Below are positions 60,300 through 64,000 of a stretch of DNA of 64,000 nt, one piece after another. The stretch's first letter is position 1. Each line of letters starts with the position of its first letter. Under the pieces are notes generated by a model. It was not told where the DNA came from and made no database searches. It was given only the letters and a program-made list of their open reading frames with translations. The stretch comes from Phaeodactylibacter luteus (GTDB taxonomy: Bacteria; Bacteroidota; Bacteroidia; Chitinophagales; Saprospiraceae), in the NCBI RefSeq assembly GCF_007993045.1, contig NZ_VOOR01000021.1, positions 41,162 through 105,161 on the forward strand. The letters run 5' to 3'. Both the position numbers and the translations under genes were made by a program.

Positions 60300-60419
60300 A
60301 GGAGAAAACAGGGGATTTGGTACGTTATAAACTGCCCCTTTCCTGAATGGCCTGTGTAGGGTGGCTGTATCTGTGCCCACTCTTAAAAACAAGCGGGCTA
60401 ACACAAAAGATTAGCATAT

Positions 60420-61511
60420 ATGATCCCTGTCACCAAGCCTTTTTTGCCGCCCGAAGAGGAGTACCTCTCCCTGCTCAGGGGAGTTTGGGAGCGCAATTGG
60501 CTGACCAACAACGGCCCTCTAGTCAATGAACTGGAGCTGGCTTTAAAGGAATACCTGGGCTTGAGCCACCTGCTTTTCTTAGGCAACGGCACCATCGCCC
60601 TACAATTGGCCATCAAAGCTTTGCAGCTCGACGGGGAGGTCATTACGACCCCGTTCAGCTATGTGGCTACCACAAGCAGCTTGGTTTGGGAAGGCTGCAG
60701 CCCTGTCTTTGCAGACATAGACCCGGAGACCCTGAATATTTCCCCCGCAGCCATCGAGGCTTGCATCACTTCGAAGACACAGGCCATCCTTGCTACCCAC
60801 TGCTATGGCAACCCTTGTGATGTGGAGGCTATCCGCCAAATTGCGGACAAGCATGGCCTGAAGGTCATCTACGATGCGGCCCATTGCTTTGGCACAACCT
60901 ACAAAGGGGAGAGCATTTTTAAGTGGGGCGATATCAGTACAGTGAGCTTCCATGCCACAAAGCTGTTCCATACCGTAGAGGGGGGGGCAGTCATGTCTAA
61001 TAGCCCTGAACTGATCCGGCGTATGTCAAGGCTGCGCAACTTCGGCCACGATGGCCCGGAGCAGTTTGATGGGGTAGGGGTGAACGGGAAAAACTCGGAA
61101 TTCCATGCTGCCATGGGGCTGGCTGTGCTGCCTCATATGGAAGAGGTCGCCCGCAGGCGAAAAGAGCAGGCGCTGATTTATGATGAGTACCTGGGCAAGC
61201 TCAACTTGGGCAAGCCCGCCGCCTTGCCGGGGGCGGAGCCCAACGCTGCATACTATCCGCTGGTTTTCCCTTCAGAAGAGGTGCTGCTGAGTGTGGTAGA
61301 TGAGCTCAACCGGGCCAAAGTATTCCCCCGCCGTTACTTTTTCCCTAGCCTCAATCAGCTGCCTTATATCGAGCAGCAGCCGGCTTGCCCTGTGGCTGAG
61401 TCGGTCAGCAGGCGGGTGCTCTGCCTGCCCGTTTACCACAGCCTGACCCGGGAAGAGCAGCGGATGGTCACTCGTCTCATTCTGAGAGCTTGGAGGTATT
61501 TAAAAAAATAA
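60420..61511 (+). CDS. DegT/DnrJ/EryC1/StrS-type sugar aminotransferase
   Basis: The 363-residue PLP enzyme transfers an amino group to a nucleotide-linked keto sugar. Landmarks are MIPVTKPFLPPEEEYLSLL, LGNGTIALQLAIKAL, YDAAHCFGTTYKG and the PLP lysine in SFHATKLFHTVEGGA (about Lys181), followed by NFGHDG. The downstream gene resembles the N-acetylfucosaminyltransferase family, so a TDP-amino-deoxyhexose (for example 4-amino-galactose of the Fuc4N type) is a plausible product. The exact sugar is unproven. Confidence 0.92.
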   Translation: MIPVTKPFLPPEEEYLSLLRGVWERNWLTNNGPLVNELELALKEYLGLSHLLFLGNGTIALQLAIKALQLDGEVITTPFSYVATTSSLVWEGCSPVFADIDPETLNISPAAIEACITSKTQAILATHCYGNPCDVEAIRQIADKHGLKVIYDAAHCFGTTYKGESIFKWGDISTVSFHATKLFHTVEGGAVMSNSPELIRRMSRLRNFGHDGPEQFDGVGVNGKNSEFHAAMGLAVLPHMEEVARRRKEQALIYDEYLGKLNLGKPAALPGAEPNAAYYPLVFPSEEVLLSVVDELNRAKVFPRRYFFPSLNQLPYIEQQPACPVAESVSRRVLCLPVYHSLTREEQRMVTRLILRAWRYLKK

Positions 61512-62088
61512 TAATAATTGTATGCTCTTGATGACCAATTTTAAATTTGAAAGGCTGTTCCAACGGTCCTATGTTTTCTTTACTTCCATTGGTAGAAAGA
61601 AGAATGCAGCTTCTAAGGCTAGAGCGTTTTGAGGGGCTCTAACCGGAGAGATTTAGTCCACAGTTAAGAGTGTCTTGGGGCGTAAACCAAAATATCGCTT
61701 GCGTTTAAGCTTTTGGGGCTTTAGCTTGGCGTTGGCCTAGCGCTGCGCAGGGGTGTAAGCCCGATAAGGCCGAGCGGATAGCGAGCCCCGTAGCATAGCG
61801 GCACCTGCAATCGGGCAGGGGCAGGCCCCTATCCTTGCGGAGGGGCAGGCCAAAAGAGCGACAATCTGGTTTGCGCCCGTGTAGGTTCTATTTCAGAATG
61901 GCAAGATTTTTATAAAGCTGTGTGCTAGTATCAGATTTGTGTTTACTGTTTTGGACTAGGAAAATATAGAAAACACCAATAGGCTCTATAGCGGAAGTGT
62001 TTCAGTTGGTGTGGGGCTGTTAAATTGAGAGTTGCTAGTAAGACATTATTAACATTGAATCTTTTTTATTGAATTTATCTTTTGAATT
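61512..62088. other. Gene-free region with repeat copy I
   Basis: The first 190 bases of this 577-base stretch have no recognised feature, followed by repeat I (61701-61880) and about 210 AT-rich bases leading into the glycosyltransferase gene. Confidence 0.65.
61701..61880 (+). repeat. Dispersed structured repeat, copy I (empty-site copy)
   Basis: The outer arm GCGTTTAAGCTTTTGGGGC and TTTAG are joined directly to CTTGGCGTTGGCCTAGCGC, the site where copies E and F hold the 169-bp insert. Then follow CCCGATAAGGCCGAGCGG, AGCGAGCCCCGTAGCATAGC, CCTATCCTTGCGGAGGGGC and the tail ACAATCTGGTTTGCGCCC. Confidence 0.85.
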
Positions 62089-63231
62089 ATGAATGTGCAT
62101 TTGGTCAATGACGAAAAGTTCGTCAACCTCTCCGTCAAAAGGTTTGAGCAATACTACCCCGGCAAAAATCTGTTCGTAGTAGGGGTGCCCAAAGGGCATT
62201 CGGGGCCATTGCAGCATGTAGCGCCCCATCCCCGTGTTAAGGTCTTGAACTTTAACAGCCGTAATGCAGAGAAGAAGATTTTGGAATGGGCCGGCGGACA
62301 AGAAAAGATCAATCTGTTCGTGCACTTTCTCATCCCGAGCAAGGCCCGGGTCGCCCTAAGGCTGCAGGGCAGCGGTAGAAGCGTCAAAACGTATTGGATT
62401 TTCTACGGTTTCGGGTTGTATAATTTATTGGAGGAAAGAGGAGATTATGAAGTTTTTGACAACAAAAAGCCCCATTCTTGGCAGAGCGTTACCCTAAATT
62501 GGCTAAAAAATGCAGCGCTCTCTCTTTTGCTGAGGTGTAATATGTTCACGGTTTGTGAAGAATTTATTCAAAAACTTGATTATTTTTGTTTTTGGAACCA
62601 CTACGATTACCAGCTCTTGCTACGGCATTTTGAAACGGATGCCAAGTTCAGGTTCTTTCGATATTACGAAATGCCTCTGCAAAAGGCAAAGCCTCAAGCG
62701 CCTAAGTCTAAGGGTACGGTCTTCCTCAATCATTCCGCATCGGCCTCCGGCAATCATGACAGCCTGATCCGTTGGCTCCGCCCTTGGGTAGAAAAAGGGG
62801 AAGTCAACAGGGTGGTCGCCCCTCTTAGCTATGGCAGCCCACAGGTGGCAGCGGAAGTTTGCCGGCAGGGGGAGGAAGAGCTGGGCAGCACCTTTGAGCC
62901 TTGGCTGGATTTTATGCCCAAAGAGGAGTATTTCAGCGCGCTGAACGAAATCAGCGTGGCCTGGTTCGGGCACAATAGGCAGGAGGGCGCGAGTAATATC
63001 TTTTTCTTTTTAGCGAATGGGACTAAAGTGTTTCTGCGCTCCAATAATAACCTATTAAAGCTGTTGAAAGATAAAGGATATTATGTTTTTGAATTAGAAG
63101 AGTATGTGGAAAAAGCAGATGCTATGGATGTGATGAGTATGGATGAAATGATGCACAATTATCAATTGGTTAAGCAAGAGTTCTCACAAGTTGCTATAGA
63201 TAAATCATACCAACAATTGATAGAGAGATAG
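62089..63231 (+). CDS. Glyco_transf_56 (WecF-like) glycosyltransferase
   Basis: The 380-residue cytosolic or membrane-associated glycosyltransferase resembles TDP-Fuc4NAc:lipid II Fuc4NAc transferase (WecF). Landmarks are MNVHLVNDEKFVNLSVKRFE, the NHSASASGNHDSLIRWL motif, VVAPLSYGSPQVA and WFGHNRQEGASNIFFFLANG. It would add the amino sugar made with the upstream aminotransferase to a lipid-linked glycan, which the flippase then exports. The 3' third becomes AT-rich. Confidence 0.87.
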   Translation: MNVHLVNDEKFVNLSVKRFEQYYPGKNLFVVGVPKGHSGPLQHVAPHPRVKVLNFNSRNAEKKILEWAGGQEKINLFVHFLIPSKARVALRLQGSGRSVKTYWIFYGFGLYNLLEERGDYEVFDNKKPHSWQSVTLNWLKNAALSLLLRCNMFTVCEEFIQKLDYFCFWNHYDYQLLLRHFETDAKFRFFRYYEMPLQKAKPQAPKSKGTVFLNHSASASGNHDSLIRWLRPWVEKGEVNRVVAPLSYGSPQVAAEVCRQGEEELGSTFEPWLDFMPKEEYFSALNEISVAWFGHNRQEGASNIFFFLANGTKVFLRSNNNLLKLLKDKGYYVFELEEYVEKADAMDVMSMDEMMHNYQLVKQEFSQVAIDKSYQQLIER

Positions 63232-63282
63232 CTTTTTGATTTTAAGGTGTAAATTTAGTCAGTTAAGTCAATAAATATTTAT

Positions 63283-64000
63283 ATGGGCCTCCCCGCTCAA
63301 GTATTCCGGTATTTTCGTCATCTTGTTAGCTCGCCTAATCCTGAGGCTCTTTGGGTTTTTGGAATGCAAAAGAGCGGGACATCCGTTATTTCTGCTCTAT
63401 TGGCAGCTAAAACAGGGAAAAGCCTACAGCTTGATACTAAGTATTTATGGGAACCCTTCAGTAAGATGGTGAAAAACGGTGAATTAAGTGTAGAGGAGCT
63501 TGCTAATAAATATAGTTATGATTTTTCAAAAGAAATAATTAAAGAGCCTTCCGCAACGTTTTTTATCAAGCACATTGATTCTTTTTTTGAGCTCAATCAA
63601 TATGTTTTTATAGTTAGAAATCCTTATGATACAATCCGCAGTATTCTCAATCGGCTTGACTTGGCAGGGGATCAACAAAAAATTGAAGTTGAAGATGTTG
63701 TGCCTAGTTGGCGGTATTTGTATCGTGAAATGCAAGGACGAGATTATATCGCTGTAATGGCTAGACGATGGGTGCAGGCAAACTATCAGCCCAGATGGAT
63801 TGAAAGTGATAGATGCGTACTTGTTAAATATGAAGATTTTAATAAGGAGAAAGAACCATTTATTGAGGATTTAGCCGATGTGTTAGGAATGCCAAAAAAG
63901 AAGGATATTAGCCATTTATTAGACAAAGACTTTCAGCCTAGAGGCAATAGCAATGTTGATTTAAAGGTGTTTTTTGGGAAGCGGAATTACGATATTATTA
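63283..64000 (+). CDS. Sulfotransferase, N-terminal part
   Basis: An ATG at 63283 opens a frame of 239 codons that reaches the window edge without a stop. The 5'-phosphosulfate loop of PAPS-dependent sulfotransferases is clear: VFGMQKSGTSVISAL (about residues 25-39). The 3'-phosphate region is YVFIVRNPYDTIRSIL (about 107-122), with a WVQANY...VLVKYEDF stretch typical of the later fold. It probably sulfates a sugar of the surface polysaccharide made in this locus. GC content is low compared with the window average. The C-terminus lies outside the window. Confidence 0.88.
   Translation, partial: MGLPAQVFRYFRHLVSSPNPEALWVFGMQKSGTSVISALLAAKTGKSLQLDTKYLWEPFSKMVKNGELSVEELANKYSYDFSKEIIKEPSATFFIKHIDSFFELNQYVFIVRNPYDTIRSILNRLDLAGDQQKIEVEDVVPSWRYLYREMQGRDYIAVMARRWVQANYQPRWIESDRCVLVKYEDFNKEKEPFIEDLADVLGMPKKKDISHLLDKDFQPRGNSNVDLKVFFGKRNYDII

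Noticed and set aside
1..64000. CRISPR arrays, tRNA or rRNA genes, transposase or integrase genes
   Set aside because: None was recognised; direct-repeat arrays with spacers, tRNA T-loop patterns and DDE or tyrosine-recombinase motifs were looked for by eye only.

Overview
The window is a GC-rich chromosomal segment of a Bacteroidota bacterium, most likely a marine member of the Saprospiria (Phaeodactylibacter/Lewinella-like). Four things point there: T9SS type A and type B sorting domains, an alternative complex III (ActABCDEF) fused to a cytochrome oxidase operon, TAnnTTTG-type promoter -7 boxes, and outer-membrane beta-barrels with LGC or AQ-type signal peptides. No tRNA, rRNA, CRISPR array, integrase or transposase gene was seen. 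The taxonomic call is inference from gene content.

Layout. 1-3555: a partial gene, a Calx-beta-like lipoprotein and a secreted ELWxxDGT-repeat protein. 4092-10455: diheme peroxidase, a Cys-rich small protein, a TolC-type protein, a haem-binding CXXCH protein, a VIT1/CCC1 transporter and AceK. 10452-14579: DUF983, DUF1641 plus sulfide:quinone oxidoreductase, a beta-barrel. 15127-19721: cysM, a UbiD-type decarboxylase, a START protein, thyA. 19990-37153: one long respiratory cluster, actABCDEF - coxBA - ctaB - two subunit III genes - subunit IV - Sco-like - DUF420 - small CPMC protein. 37762-43793: an accessory block with an OM barrel, DUF423, a propeller protein and two AT-rich gene cassettes (an antitoxin/PIN toxin pair, then a hypothetical). 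44324-46686: an acyl-CoA dehydrogenase/phosphotransferase pair resembling a split ACAD10/11. 47045-49704: a YceI - porin - YceI operon. 49945-58686: an S9 peptidase, an OM protein and two large T9SS type B proteins. 58760-64000: a surface-polysaccharide region with flippase, sugar aminotransferase, a Glyco_transf_56 glycosyltransferase and a partial sulfotransferase.

How the genes work together. Sulfide oxidation by SQR would deliver electrons to the menaquinone pool. ActABCDEF would oxidise the quinol and pass electrons through its hemes to the adjacent heme-copper oxidase, whose assembly factors (CtaB, Sco-like, DUF420) lie in the same cluster.

The least ordinary features are non-coding. 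(1) A dispersed, highly structured intergenic repeat has eight clear copies in 64 kb. (2) Three MITE-like elements of exactly 169 bp, bounded by CTAG, are associated with it; two are nested in a roughly 355-bp inverted repeat that flanks the accessory block. (3) A textbook integron attC-like site follows the PIN toxin gene, and a matching GTTRRRY junction precedes the antitoxin, so these AT-rich genes look like integron cassettes without a visible integrase. (4) FNR-like and CRP-like palindromes are stacked in front of the YceI operon, and the CRP-like one recurs in front of the Cys-rich protein gene.
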